The translations under genes were made by a program, and so were the position numbers. From Eubacteriales bacterium (lineage in GTDB: Bacteria > Bacillota > Clostridia > Lachnospirales > Lachnospiraceae): a stretch of DNA of 37,051 nt. Within the stretch, counting starts at the first letter, position 1, and the number at the start of each line of letters is the position of its first letter. Shown here in pieces: positions 24,357 through 32,777 of this stretch. The notes below the pieces were generated by a model. It was not told the DNA's origin, ran no database searches, and saw only the letters and a program-made list of their open reading frames with translations. The stretch is from NCBI GenBank assembly GCA_030524545.1, contig JAUNGM010000039.1:1-37051 (forward strand), read 5' to 3'.

Positions 24357-24624
24357 CCGTCTCGGCATGGCCGCCATTGCAGTGGTTGCATTGATGCTGC
24401 TTGGCGTGACTGTCTCGGAGAGCAGAGGCCTTGAGAACCGTCTTGCTTATTATAATGCAAGGGCGGCATCTTTGGCGGAATCCATTGAAGAGGAGAAGGC
24501 CCGTACGGAAGAGATTGAAGAGAAGAAGAAATACATGGAGACAGACGAGTATGTGGAGGAAGTTGCCAGAAACAGACTGGGTCTTGTCAAAGATAACGAA
24601 ATAGTTTTTGAGGAAGCGAAGTAA
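24313..24624 (+). CDS. divIC: DivIC/FtsB-family septum formation initiator
   Basis: 103-residue bitopic division protein: a short basic cytoplasmic tail, one membrane helix (about 19-35, A-A-I-A-V-V-A-L-M-L-L-G-V-T-V), an extracellular coiled coil (about 40-75) and the conserved end T-D-E-Y-V-E-E-V-A-R-N-R-L-G-L-V-K. It would join the FtsL/DivIB complex at the septum. The TTG start at 24313 lies inside yabQ (44-base overlap) behind GAGGAG. Its order after yabQ matches Bacillus divIC. Confidence 0.92.
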   Translation: MKRSEKGNGKKIKNNRLGMAAIAVVALMLLGVTVSESRGLENRLAYYNARAASLAESIEEEKARTEEIEEKKKYMETDEYVEEVARNRLGLVKDNEIVFEEAK

Positions 24625-24633
24625 GGCTTATTT

Positions 24634-24699
24634 TGGCGAAAACTTTTGTGTTCTGTTCGCCTGTGTTTGACAGATATTTCAGAAGATACCCCTTATAAT
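24634..24699 (+). promoter_or_regulatory. spoIIE promoter with 21-bp spacer and Spo0A-box-like sites
   Basis: TTGACA (24667-24672) and TATAAT (24694-24699) are both perfect sigma-A hexamers but 21 bases apart. Upstream lie TGGCGAA (24634-24640), an exact fit to the 0A box TGNCGAA, and TTCGCCT (24656-24662), 6 of 7 to the inverted box. In B. subtilis spoIIE and spoIIG, sigma-A hexamers with 21-22 bp spacing are activated by phosphorylated Spo0A, so this looks like the same design. Confidence 0.7.
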
Positions 24700-24707
24700 G
24701 ACTACAA

Positions 24708-24732
24708 AAAGAAGGTCCGCCGGACCTTCTTT
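24708..24732 (+). other. 25-bp palindrome in the spoIIE leader
   Basis: AAAGAAGGTCCG (24708-24719) and CGGACCTTCTTT (24721-24732) are perfect inverted repeats around one base. It begins at about the predicted spoIIE transcription start and ends about 47 bases before the start codon. It could end divIC transcripts (weak T-run), protect the 5' end of spoIIE mRNA, or bind a protein. Confidence 0.6.
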
Positions 24733-24779
24733 CAGGTATGCTGGGCAGCCTGATGAGGAAATTAAGGGGAGGGGAGAAT

Positions 24780-26273
24780 ATGCAGGAATGGATGATTGCC
24801 ATGCTCGTTATCAGCGTGCTGCTGATTATACGGGACATGGCAAAAACTATTTTGGCAGGGAAGAAGCCGCATGCAGAGGAAGTACTGTCTTTGTGTGAAA
24901 GTCATCCCCAGAAAGAGAAGGTGCAGCGGTATGCCGCATCTTTTCAGAAGCTGGCGGATACTTTTTACGGAATGCCGTATCGGAAGGATTATTTGAGCAG
25001 CGGGCAGGTGGAACGGATTCTTTCGGATGCCAGAGACCAGGTGTGCAGTAACTGTTATCAGCGGGATCTGTGCTGGGGAGAACACGCAGCAGCTATGCGG
25101 CAGGGCGGGGAAGCGGTGGTCCGTGCCCTGGAGGAAGGGAATGAAGAAACCGTCCGTCAACTTCGCATAGACTGGATGAGTGTCTGCGGGCGTGCCGGAC
25201 AGTATCTGGAGCATGTGAATGAGTGCTTCCGAAGGGAGAAACAGAACCTGATCTGGGACAACCGGATGATTGAGAGCCGCCTTGCCGTCGCACAGCAGCT
25301 TACGGAGATTTCCAAGATTATGGAGATGGTGGCAGAGGATCTGTATGATATTTCGCAGGCGCAGCCCCAGTTTCGGGACGAGCTGCAAAAGAGTCTGAAG
25401 AAGCGCCATGTGATCTTAAAAGAGGCCTGGGTCATGGACAAGGTGGAAGGCAGGCGGCAGATTTTTCTGACCATGCGTGCACGAAGCGGACAGTGTATTT
25501 CCATGAATGAGATTGCGCAGATCCTGTCGGAAATCTGCGGCTGTGCCATGACACCTGCCCAGGGGAGCCGATGCATTGTCAACGGAGAGTTTCACACAGT
25601 GCACTTTGTGGAAGATGTAAGTTACCAGGTCCTTTATGGGGCAGCCAGGCTTACCAGGGAGGAAGAAAAGGTTTCCGGGGATAATTATATTTTTCATCGG
25701 GAAGATGAGGGGAAATTTGTCATGTGCCTTTCGGACGGAATGGGTTCCGGAATGGAAGCCTGCAGGGAGAGCGAGGTTGTTGTGGAGCTTTTGGAGCAGT
25801 TCCTGGAGTCCGGTTTTTCCCAGGAGACAGCGGCACGGATGGTAAATTCCGCCCTTGTTCTGAACGGCAGAGAAGGGATGTTTTCCACGGTGGATATCTG
25901 TGCGGTGGATTTGTACACAGGCATCTGTAATTTCCTGAAAGCCGGGGCATCTGCTACATTCATCAAGAGAGATCATTGGGTGGAGTCCATTTCTTCCGAA
26001 AGTCTGGCCGCAGGTCTGGTGCAGCAGATGGATTTTGACACTGCTTCCCGTAAACTTTATCATGGAGATTATCTGATCATGATGACAGACGGTGTGCTGG
26101 ATGCCCTTCCCCTGGAACGGGAGGAAGAAACCATGAAAGAAATCATCATGGATATTCAGGAGCAGACCCCAAAGGAGATCAGCAGAGGAATTCTGGAAAG
26201 AGTGTTGGGTTACAGTGATTACCGGGCCAGGGATGATATGACCGTTCTTGTGGCTGGTATGTGGAAAAAATAA
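24780..26273 (+). CDS. spoIIE: Stage II sporulation protein E, short form (PP2C phosphatase)
   Basis: Serine phosphatase that dephosphorylates SpoIIAA to release sigma-F in the forespore. The C-terminal PP2C/SpoIIE domain has L-S-D-G-M-G-S-G-M-E-A, F-S-T-V-D-I-C-A-V-D-L, M-M-T-D-G-V-L-D and A-R-D-D-M-T-V-L-V, all metal/active-site motifs. A cysteine cluster C-S-N-C-Y-Q-R-D-L-C-W lies near residue 85, as in the regulatory domain of known SpoIIE. At 497 residues it is much shorter than B. subtilis SpoIIE (827 residues, ten membrane segments), with one hydrophobic helix at about residues 4-20. The ATG at 24780 follows AGGGGAGGGGAGA; 14 codons upstream are open but lack a site. Its location (divIC-spoIIE-tilS) and promoter support the assignment. 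Confidence 0.93.
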   Translation: MQEWMIAMLVISVLLIIRDMAKTILAGKKPHAEEVLSLCESHPQKEKVQRYAASFQKLADTFYGMPYRKDYLSSGQVERILSDARDQVCSNCYQRDLCWGEHAAAMRQGGEAVVRALEEGNEETVRQLRIDWMSVCGRAGQYLEHVNECFRREKQNLIWDNRMIESRLAVAQQLTEISKIMEMVAEDLYDISQAQPQFRDELQKSLKKRHVILKEAWVMDKVEGRRQIFLTMRARSGQCISMNEIAQILSEICGCAMTPAQGSRCIVNGEFHTVHFVEDVSYQVLYGAARLTREEEKVSGDNYIFHREDEGKFVMCLSDGMGSGMEACRESEVVVELLEQFLESGFSQETAARMVNSALVLNGREGMFSTVDICAVDLYTGICNFLKAGASATFIKRDHWVESISSESLAAGLVQQMDFDTASRKLYHGDYLIMMTDGVLDALPLEREEETMKEIIMDIQEQTPKEISRGILERVLGYSDYRARDDMTVLVAGMWKK

Positions 26274-26340
26274 TGCGGCTTTCGGCGTTTGAGGAGTAAC
26301 GTTTGAAAATATTTTGAAAAGGCTGCGGGATGGAGTTTTT

Positions 26341-27732
26341 ATGTACGAAAAGGTCAGGGCCTATATAAAGGAAAATCAAATGATCCTGCCCGGGAACAGG
26401 ATACTTGCAGGTGTGTCCGGCGGCGGAGACTCCATGGCTATGCTGAGCATGCTTCTGGGACTCTCCGGGGAACTTGGCTTTTCTCTGGAGGCGGTGCATG
26501 TACACCACGGTATCCGTGGAGAGGAAGCAGACCGGGATCTGTCTGTTGTAGAGAAGTTTTGCCGGGATTTTGATATTCCCTGCAGAGTGCATCGTTTTGA
26601 TGTGCCCGGCCTTGCGGGAGAGTGGAAGCTGGGGCTGGAAGAAACAGGCAGGATCGTGCGCAGGCAGGCTTTTGCGGAGGAACAGGAGCGCAGCGGGAGC
26701 GTGGGAGTGAGGATTGCTTTGGCACATAATAAAAATGACCTTGCGGAGACGATGCTTCACAACCTTGCAAGAGGCTCCGGGCTTCGGGGGCTTACAGGGA
26801 TCAAAGCAGTGAACGGAAATGTAATCCGTCCTGTTTTATGTTTAGAACGAAGAGAAATTGACCATTATTTAAAAGAGAAGGACATTCCCTATGTGACGGA
26901 CAGCAGCAATCTGGAAGATGATTATACAAGAAACCGGATCCGGCACCATATTCTGCCCCTGATGGAAACGGAAGTCAATGCCAAAGCGGTAGAGCATATG
27001 GCGTGGGCCTCCGAAATGATCGCACAGGCAGATGGATTTTTGGCAGGATGCGGTGCGGCTCTTCTGGCGGAATTCAGGCAGGCGGACGGAAGCTTCCTTT
27101 TGACAGATGAGTTTTTTGGCAAGGAACCGGTGCTTCAGAGCTATGCGGTGATGGAGGCGCTGGAATGCCTGGCAGGAAAGCGCAGGGACATCTCTGCTGT
27201 TCATGTACAGCAGATCCTGGAGCTTCACAGGAAGCAGACAGGCAGGCGGATCACATTGCCATACGGAATCTGTGCAGGGAGAGACTATGGGGGAATTCGC
27301 CTAGCGCTGCAAAAGAAAGAACAGGAAGCCGCAGGGGAACAGAAAGAGCGGATGCTTTCCGTTCCCGGGAAGCTGGACTGCTCTTTGGGGAGCTTTACAG
27401 CGGAAATATTTCCCTATTTTGGCCAGAAGATTTCCGAAAAAAAGTATACGAAATGGATGGATTATGATAAAATAAATAGGAATCTGTCTGTCCGTACGAG
27501 AAAGCCCGGAGATTATCTGGTCATCAGCGGGGACGGAAGACGTAAGAAGATAAGCAGATGCATGATCGATGACAAGATTTCCCGCGAAATGCGGGAAAGG
27601 ATCCCGCTGCTGATATGCGGGGAGGAAGTGCTCTGGATGGTGGGCGGACGGATGAGTGAAAGATGTAAGATTACCCCAAATACTAAATGGGTACTGGAAG
27701 TAAAATACCAAGGAGGAAATCAGGATGAGTGA
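26341..27732 (+). CDS. tilS: tRNA(Ile)-lysidine synthase
   Basis: Converts C34 of tRNA-Ile(CAU) to lysidine, so it reads AUA. The 463 residues include the PP-loop S-G-G-G-D-S-M-A near residue 25, V-H-V-H-H-G-I-R-G, A-H-N-K-N-D-L-A-E-T and the R-N-R-I-R-H motif. The C-terminal TilS domain has R-T-R-K-P-G-D and ends near W-M-V-G-G-R-M-S-E-R. Start is the ATG at 26341 behind GATGGAG. An in-frame TTG at 26314 is an alternative with no better site. Its end overlaps hpt by 8 bases. Confidence 0.95.
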   Translation: MYEKVRAYIKENQMILPGNRILAGVSGGGDSMAMLSMLLGLSGELGFSLEAVHVHHGIRGEEADRDLSVVEKFCRDFDIPCRVHRFDVPGLAGEWKLGLEETGRIVRRQAFAEEQERSGSVGVRIALAHNKNDLAETMLHNLARGSGLRGLTGIKAVNGNVIRPVLCLERREIDHYLKEKDIPYVTDSSNLEDDYTRNRIRHHILPLMETEVNAKAVEHMAWASEMIAQADGFLAGCGAALLAEFRQADGSFLLTDEFFGKEPVLQSYAVMEALECLAGKRRDISAVHVQQILELHRKQTGRRITLPYGICAGRDYGGIRLALQKKEQEAAGEQKERMLSVPGKLDCSLGSFTAEIFPYFGQKISEKKYTKWMDYDKINRNLSVRTRKPGDYLVISGDGRRKKISRCMIDDKISREMRERIPLLICGEEVLWMVGGRMSERCKITPNTKWVLEVKYQGGNQDE

Positions 27733-28255
27733 GAAAATCAGGGTTTTGATCAGCGAAGAAGAAGTAGATGCAAAGATCAGGCAGATTGCTGAAAAAATCA
27801 GCGCAGATTATGCAGGCAGGGAGGTTCATCTGATCTGCGTTCTGAAAGGCGGGGTATTCTTTACCTGCGAGCTGGCCAAGAGGATCACGGTTCCGGTATC
27901 ATTAGATTTCATGTCCGTTTCCAGTTATGGCGATGATACCAAATCCAGCGGTGTTGTAAAAATTGTCAAAGACCTGGATCAGCCTCTGGAAGGCAAGGAT
28001 GTACTGATCGTAGAGGACATTATTGATTCCGGAAGGACCCTGAGCTATCTTATTGAGGTTCTGAAGGGGCGTAATCCCAGCAGCATTCACCTTTGTACGC
28101 TCCTGGACAAGCCGGAGCGCAGGGTGAAAGATGTAAAAGTGGATTACTGCTGTTTCAATATCCCGGATGAGTTTGTTGTGGGATATGGTCTGGATTATGC
28201 CCAGAAATACAGAAATCTTCCGTTCATCGGAGTGGTGGAACTGGAAGACAAATAA
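27725..28255 (+). CDS. hpt: Hypoxanthine phosphoribosyltransferase
   Basis: Salvages hypoxanthine and guanine with PRPP to IMP and GMP. 176 residues; the PRPP loop [14 protein letters not shown] is at 93-106 and L-K-G-G-V-F-F is near 40. [18 protein letters not shown] gives the base-binding segment. The ATG at 27725 overlaps tilS by 8 bases with AAGGAGG upstream, the tilS-hpt-ftsH order common to Firmicutes. In Bacillus, HprT and TilS are also reported as joint regulators of ftsH. Confidence 0.96.
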   Translation: MSEKIRVLISEEEVDAKIRQIAEKISADYAGREVHLICVLKGGVFFTCELAKRITVPVSLDFMSVSSYGDDTKSSGVVKIVKDLDQPLEGKDVLIVEDIIDSGRTLSYLIEVLKGRNPSSIHLCTLLDKPERRVKDVKVDYCCFNIPDEFVVGYGLDYAQKYRNLPFIGVVELEDK

Positions 28256-28260
28256 GCAGC

Positions 28261-28282
28261 GGCCGGAAATCATTTCCCGGCC
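28261..28282 (+). other. Hairpin between hpt and ftsH
   Basis: GGCCGG-AAA pairs with TTT-C-CCGGCC around a tiny loop in the 56-base hpt-ftsH gap. There is no T-run, so it is more likely an mRNA-processing or stability element than a terminator. Confidence 0.4.
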
Positions 28283-28311
28283 ACGGACGGACAGAAAGGA
28301 GATTTATTTTC

Positions 28312-30156
28312 GTGAATAAGCAGTCAGGCAGAATTGGTCTGTATGCAGTGCTGATCGTTATGCTGATCGCAGGATATCTTTATCTGAACAATCAGGTAAA
28401 CAGCCAGAGCGGTTATACGCTGGATGCACTGGAACAGGCAGTGGCAGACGGAAAGGTATTGTCTGCGGACATCTATCCCAACCGTGAAGTTCCCACAGGT
28501 GCAGTCATCGTGGATATTCAGGGCATGGGAAAACAGAAACTTTATGTGACGGATGTGACAGAGGTAGAGAAGCTTCTTCGTGATAACGGGGTAGCGACTG
28601 TGGTAGAGAATGTGCCGCAGGAAAATGTGTTTTTAACAACTCTGCTTCCGATCCTTCTTACATGTGGATTGGCTTTGTTCATTGTATTGATGATGAACAG
28701 GCAGATGTCCGGCGGAGGCGGCAATGCCAAGATGATGAATTTTGGCAAGAGCCGTGCGCGTATGACCCTGCCTGATGAGAAAAAAGTGACGTTCCGCAAT
28801 GTAGCAGGGCTTCAGGAAGAAAAGGAAGATCTGGAGGAAGTGGTGGATTTCCTGAAAGCACCTCAGAAATACACGGGTGTGGGAGCCAGGATTCCGAAGG
28901 GTGTACTTCTGGTGGGTCCTCCCGGTACAGGTAAGACACTGCTTGCAAAGGCCGTGGCCGGAGAGGCGGGAGTGCCGTTTTTCTCCATTTCCGGTTCAGA
29001 TTTTGTGGAAATGTTTGTAGGTGTGGGCGCATCCCGTGTCCGCGACCTGTTTGAGGAAGGCAAGAGACATGCGCCGTGTATTATTTTTATTGATGAGATT
29101 GATGCAGTGGCACGGCAGAGAGGAACCGGTATGGGCGGCGGTCACGATGAACGTGAGCAGACCCTGAACCAGCTTCTTGTAGAGATGGACGGTTTCGGCG
29201 TGAATGAGGGCATTATTGTCATGGCAGCGACGAACCGTGTGGACATTCTGGATCCTGCCATCCTGCGTCCGGGCCGTTTTGACCGTAAGGTAGGCGTTGG
29301 GAGACCGGATGTAAAGGGGCGTGAGGAGATCTTACGCGTCCATGCTTCCGGCAAGCCGCTGGGAGAGGATGTGGATCTGCACCAGATCGCCCAGACAACA
29401 GCCGGTTTTACAGGTGCGGATCTGGAGAACCTGCTGAATGAAGCTGCGATTTATGCGGCTAAGGATAACCGGGCTTATATCGTGCAGCAGGATATTAAGA
29501 ATGCATTTATCAAAGTAGGAATCGGTGCGGAGAAGAAGAGTAAGGTGATCTCCGAAAAAGAAAAGAAGATCACAGCATATCATGAAGCAGGACATGCGAT
29601 TTTATTCCATGTGCTTCCGGATATGGAACCTGTATATACTATTTCCATTATTCCGACAGGAATGGGTGCCGCGGGATATACGATGCCGCTGCCGGAGAAC
29701 GATGAGATGTTCAACACCAAGGGCAAGATGCTGCAGGATATTACGACGCTTCTCGGCGGGCGTGTGGCAGAGGAGATTATCTTTAAGGATATCACCACAG
29801 GCGCCTCTAATGATATTAAACGAGCAACCAGTACGGCAAGATCAATGGTTATGAAGTACGGAATGTCTGATAATATCGGACTGATCGCATACGGAGATGA
29901 TGACGATGCGGTATTTATCGGCAGAGATCTGGCTCATACCAGAAGCTACAGTGAGGATGTGGCGAAGACCATTGACCGGGAAATTCATAATATCATTGAA
30001 GAATGCCATGAGCAGGCACGGAAAATCATTCTGGAGCATGAGGATGTTCTTCATAAATGCGCCCAGCTTCTGTTAGAGAAGGAAAAAGTGCATAGAGACG
30101 AGTTTGAAGCACTTTTTACAACAGAAAAAACAACTGGTGCGGAAACAAGTATATAA
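28312..30156 (+). CDS. ftsH: ATP-dependent zinc metalloprotease FtsH
   Basis: Membrane-anchored AAA protease of 614 residues, hexameric, degrading misfolded membrane and regulatory proteins. Two N-terminal membrane helices (about 8-25 and 107-127) flank a short external domain of about 80 residues. Walker A is G-P-P-G-T-G-K-T (202-209), Walker B I-I-F-I-D-E (257-262), and the second region of homology ends in R-P-G-R-F-D-R. The zinc site H-E-A-G-H is at 424-428. The GTG start at 28312 follows AGAAAGGAG. In Bacillus FtsH also acts in sporulation. It is the last gene of the conserved block and is followed by a terminator. Confidence 0.97.
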   Translation: MNKQSGRIGLYAVLIVMLIAGYLYLNNQVNSQSGYTLDALEQAVADGKVLSADIYPNREVPTGAVIVDIQGMGKQKLYVTDVTEVEKLLRDNGVATVVENVPQENVFLTTLLPILLTCGLALFIVLMMNRQMSGGGGNAKMMNFGKSRARMTLPDEKKVTFRNVAGLQEEKEDLEEVVDFLKAPQKYTGVGARIPKGVLLVGPPGTGKTLLAKAVAGEAGVPFFSISGSDFVEMFVGVGASRVRDLFEEGKRHAPCIIFIDEIDAVARQRGTGMGGGHDEREQTLNQLLVEMDGFGVNEGIIVMAATNRVDILDPAILRPGRFDRKVGVGRPDVKGREEILRVHASGKPLGEDVDLHQIAQTTAGFTGADLENLLNEAAIYAAKDNRAYIVQQDIKNAFIKVGIGAEKKSKVISEKEKKITAYHEAGHAILFHVLPDMEPVYTISIIPTGMGAAGYTMPLPENDEMFNTKGKMLQDITTLLGGRVAEEIIFKDITTGASNDIKRATSTARSMVMKYGMSDNIGLIAYGDDDDAVFIGRDLAHTRSYSEDVAKTIDREIHNIIEECHEQARKIILEHEDVLHKCAQLLLEKEKVHRDEFEALFTTEKTTGAETSI

Positions 30157-30164
30157 AATGCATA

Positions 30165-30205
30165 AAAAAGTGTGCCAAATTTTGTTAAGTTTGTGCACAC
30201 TTTTT
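30165..30205 (+). terminator. Terminator after ftsH
   Basis: AAAAAGTGTG (30165-30174) and CACACTTTTT (30196-30205) are perfectly complementary, with further pairing of CAAA/TTTG inside. The right arm ends in a T-run, and the A-rich left arm could also terminate minus-strand transcription. Confidence 0.8.
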
Positions 30206-30294
30206 CATTGCTGCATGCTATTATATATATCGTAAAAACCCCCCAATACATTATATAGTTTTTGCTACACCCCATAAGAAGAAATACCTTCTCC

Positions 30295-30325
30295 AAAAAA
30301 GACAGCTTATCCCGCTGTCTTTTTT
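30295..30325 (+). terminator. Second terminator in the ftsH-GH13 gap
   Basis: AAAAAAGACAGC (30295-30306) and GCTGTCTTTTTT (30314-30325) form a perfect 12-bp stem with a 7-base loop. It lies 90 bases beyond the ftsH terminator with no gene between, so it may end a small RNA or act as a back-up. It precedes the GH13 promoter. Confidence 0.8.
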
Positions 30326-30369
30326 ACTTTATACGAAAAGATGACCGGGTGTAATATTTGAACATTTTG

Positions 30370-30398
30370 TTGTAACTTTTTCTAAAATAAGATAAAAT
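30370..30398 (+). promoter_or_regulatory. Promoter of the GH13 glycosidase gene
   Basis: TTGTAA (30370-30375) and TAAAAT (30393-30398) with a 17-base spacer, about 28 bases before the start codon, leaving a very short leader. Confidence 0.65.
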
Positions 30399-30426
30399 AA
30401 GTATATATCTTTAAAGGGGACTAAAT

Positions 30427-32529
30427 ATGGACTGGGAAAACGTAGATAATATCAAGAGAATGCAGTATATTTTGAATATGCGTCCGGTATTGAATAAGGA
30501 TGCGTTGTTCAGTGACGGGACGGAATATTACAGAAGCCCTGCGGAACCGAGGACAGGAGAAGTTGTTATTATCCGTTTTCGGACTCAGAAAAATAACGTA
30601 GATGCAGTGTATCTTGTTTATGGAGATAAAAAGCAGAAAATGAAAATTTACAAAACCATGAATGGTTTTGATTATTATGCTGCGAAGATCGTAATGCCTG
30701 CAGAGGTATTCCGCTATCATTTTGAAATTAAGTATGGATGGGTGACCTGTTACTATAACTGTCACGGGGTAAGTACGGATATTCAGGAGCATTTTGATTT
30801 TGAAATTTATCCGGGATACGATACTCCGGACTGGGCCAAGGGTGCGGTCATGTACCAGATCTATGTGGATCGTTTTTATAACGGGGATTCTTCCAATGAT
30901 GTGGAAACGGGCGAGTACTTTTATATCGGGGATGTCAGTGTGAGAGTGGATCACTGGGAGAAGACTCCGGCTGTGATGGGTGTCCGGGAATTTTACGGCG
31001 GAGATCTGCAGGGAATTATGGATAAGCTGGATTATCTGCAGGATTTGGGGATTGAGGTGATTTACCTGAATCCGGTGTTTGTTTCTCCGAGCAATCACAA
31101 ATATGACTGCCAGGATTACGATTATATTGATCCTCATTATGGGAAGATTATCAATGACTGTGATGGAATTCTGCAGAATGGGGACAGGGACAATTCCCAT
31201 GCTTATAAATATATAGAAAGAGTGACAAATCTGGAAAATCTGGAGGCCAGCAATGCACTTTTTGCCAAACTTACGGAGGAAATCCACAAGAGGGGCATGA
31301 AGATCATTCTGGACGGCGTATTTAATCACTGCGGCTCCTTTAATAAATGGATGGACAGAGAACGGATTTATGAGGGACAGCCGGATTATCAGCCGGGAGC
31401 GTTTGTTTCTGCGGACAGTCCGTACCGTTCCTATTTCCGTTTTCATGATGACAGCCAGTGGCCGTATAATACTTCTTATGATGGCTGGTGGACTCATGAT
31501 ACGCTGCCTAAGCTAAATTATGAGGCATCCAGGGAACTGTATGATAAGATACTTCAGGTTGGGCGAAAATGGGTTTCTGCACCTTACAATGTGGATGGCT
31601 GGAGGCTGGATGTGGCGGCAGATTTGGGACACAGCAATGAATTTAATCATCAGTTCTGGAAAGATTTCCGCAATGCTGTGAAGGAAGCGAATCCCGATGC
31701 CATAATTCTTGCAGAGCATTACGGTAATCCTGAGGGATGGCTTCAGGGAGACGAGTGGGATACGGTTATGAACTATGATGCATTCATGGAACCGATCACC
31801 TGGTTTCTGACAGGTATGGAGAAGCACAGTGACGAGTACAGGGCAGATCTGTACGGGAACAGCGATGCTTTTATCGGTGCTATGAAGAACCATATGCGTG
31901 CTCTGCATATGTCTGCATTGGAGACTGCCATGAATGAGCTTTCCAATCATGACCATTCCCGGTTCCTTACAAGGACGAACCAGAAGGTAGGAAGGGTTTC
32001 TTATGCCGGAGCGGAGGCTGCTTCCCAGGGAATCAATGTGGCAGTGATGAGAGAAGCGGTTGCCATGCAGATGACCTGGCCGGGGGCACCTACTGTTTAT
32101 TATGGAGATGAGGCCGGTGTGTGCGGATTTACGGATCCGGATAACCGGAGAACTTACCCATGGGGGCATGAGGATCAGAGCCTGATTGAGTTTCATAAGC
32201 TGGCAATCGGTATTCATAAGAAGTATCGTGTGCTTCGGACCGGTTCTCTGCAGTTTTTGTGGAATGATTATCAGGGGATTTGTTATGGAAGGTTTTCTCA
32301 TAATGAACAGATTATTGTGGCGGTGAATAACCGGGATGAGGAACGGGACGTTTTGATTGAGGCGTGGAAAGCCGGTCTCAGCAGACTGGAGAAGTCGACG
32401 GTTACCAGGGTGCTTTTGACGCATAAGGATGGATTTACGGATGAAGAAGAGGAGATGACTGCAAAAGCGGGTACGCTGCATTTAAGGATGCCTGCGTTTA
32501 GTGTGACGGTTCTTCATCATAAAGATTGA
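30427..32529 (+). CDS. Intracellular GH13 alpha-glucan hydrolase (neopullulanase/maltodextrinase-like)
   Basis: 700-residue glycoside hydrolase family 13 enzyme. Residues about 10-130 form an N-terminal beta-sandwich resembling CBM34. The (beta/alpha)8 barrel starts at G-A-V-M-Y-Q-I-Y-V-D-R-F. Conserved regions are D-G-V-F-N-H, G-W-R-L-D-V-A (nucleophile D395), I-L-A-E-H-Y-G (acid/base E430) and L-S-N-H-D-H-S-R (D509). A C-terminal beta domain follows. No signal peptide is present, so it acts in the cytoplasm, probably on imported maltodextrins. Exact specificity cannot be read from sequence. The ATG at 30427 follows AAAGGGGA. It is monocistronic with its own promoter. Confidence 0.92.
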   Translation: MDWENVDNIKRMQYILNMRPVLNKDALFSDGTEYYRSPAEPRTGEVVIIRFRTQKNNVDAVYLVYGDKKQKMKIYKTMNGFDYYAAKIVMPAEVFRYHFEIKYGWVTCYYNCHGVSTDIQEHFDFEIYPGYDTPDWAKGAVMYQIYVDRFYNGDSSNDVETGEYFYIGDVSVRVDHWEKTPAVMGVREFYGGDLQGIMDKLDYLQDLGIEVIYLNPVFVSPSNHKYDCQDYDYIDPHYGKIINDCDGILQNGDRDNSHAYKYIERVTNLENLEASNALFAKLTEEIHKRGMKIILDGVFNHCGSFNKWMDRERIYEGQPDYQPGAFVSADSPYRSYFRFHDDSQWPYNTSYDGWWTHDTLPKLNYEASRELYDKILQVGRKWVSAPYNVDGWRLDVAADLGHSNEFNHQFWKDFRNAVKEANPDAIILAEHYGNPEGWLQGDEWDTVMNYDAFMEPITWFLTGMEKHSDEYRADLYGNSDAFIGAMKNHMRALHMSALETAMNELSNHDHSRFLTRTNQKVGRVSYAGAEAASQGINVAVMREAVAMQMTWPGAPTVYYGDEAGVCGFTDPDNRRTYPWGHEDQSLIEFHKLAIGIHKKYRVLRTGSLQFLWNDYQGICYGRFSHNEQIIVAVNNRDEERDVLIEAWKAGLSRLEKSTVTRVLLTHKDGFTDEEEEMTAKAGTLHLRMPAFSVTVLHHKD

Positions 32530-32541
32530 AAGGGGACGCCT

Positions 32542-32630
32542 GAATCGGAATAAGAGCCGCCGGGAGCCCTGCCCTGCAAAGGCAATGAAACCAACCAGGG
32601 CAGGGCTCCCGGCGGCTCTCTTCCTGATTC
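32542..32630 (+). other. 33-bp imperfect hairpin downstream of the GH13 gene
   Basis: A perfect 24-bp stem (32553-32576 with 32596-32619, starting AGAGCCGCCGGGAGCCC) around a 19-base loop. It is extended by GAATC-GGAA (32542-32550) pairing with TTCC-T-GATTC (32621-32630). No T-run follows on the + strand, so it is not a standard terminator, though it would block 3' exonucleases. It is GC-rich relative to the surroundings and codes for nothing obvious. Confidence 0.75.
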
Positions 32631-32667
32631 CGGCCGGTAGTGGAAAAAGGATAGGGAAAAAGACAAA

Positions 32668-32723
32668 AAAACCCCGGGAGCAATGTCCTGGGGTTGAGGA
32701 ATGGATGGAGAAGGATTCGAACC
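32668..32723 (-). repeat. Duplicate of the tRNA-Tyr 3' tail plus terminator
   Basis: These 56 bases match 32744-32799 at 53 positions, 76 bases away in direct orientation. They contain, on the minus strand, the last 22 bases of tRNA-Tyr (32723-32702: T-loop, 3' T-stem strand and 3' acceptor strand) followed by the same CCCCAGG...CCGGGG terminator. The rest of the tRNA is absent and the T-stem is broken upstream, so this is a tRNA remnant or an attachment-site-like duplicate, not a functional tRNA. Confidence 0.8.
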
Positions 32724-32743
32724 GCTTTGGTGGTGAGCAAAAG

Positions 32744-32771
32744 AAAACCCCGGGAGCAATGTCCTGGGGTT
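32744..32771 (-). terminator. Terminator of tRNA-Tyr
   Basis: On the minus strand AACCCCAGG...CCGGGGTT forms a stem followed by TTTTC, starting about 6 bases after the tRNA. A near-identical copy occurs at 32668-32695. Confidence 0.75.
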
Positions 32772-32777
32772 AAGTAG

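Noticed and set aside
30421-31497. 358-codon open frame antisense to the GH13 gene
   Set aside because: Ile/His-rich shadow frame with no domain or ribosome site; the GH13 catalytic motifs are on the other strand.
32702-32723. Second tRNA gene suggested by a T-loop and acceptor match
   Set aside because: Only the last 22 bases are present; no D-arm, anticodon arm or paired T-stem precedes them.
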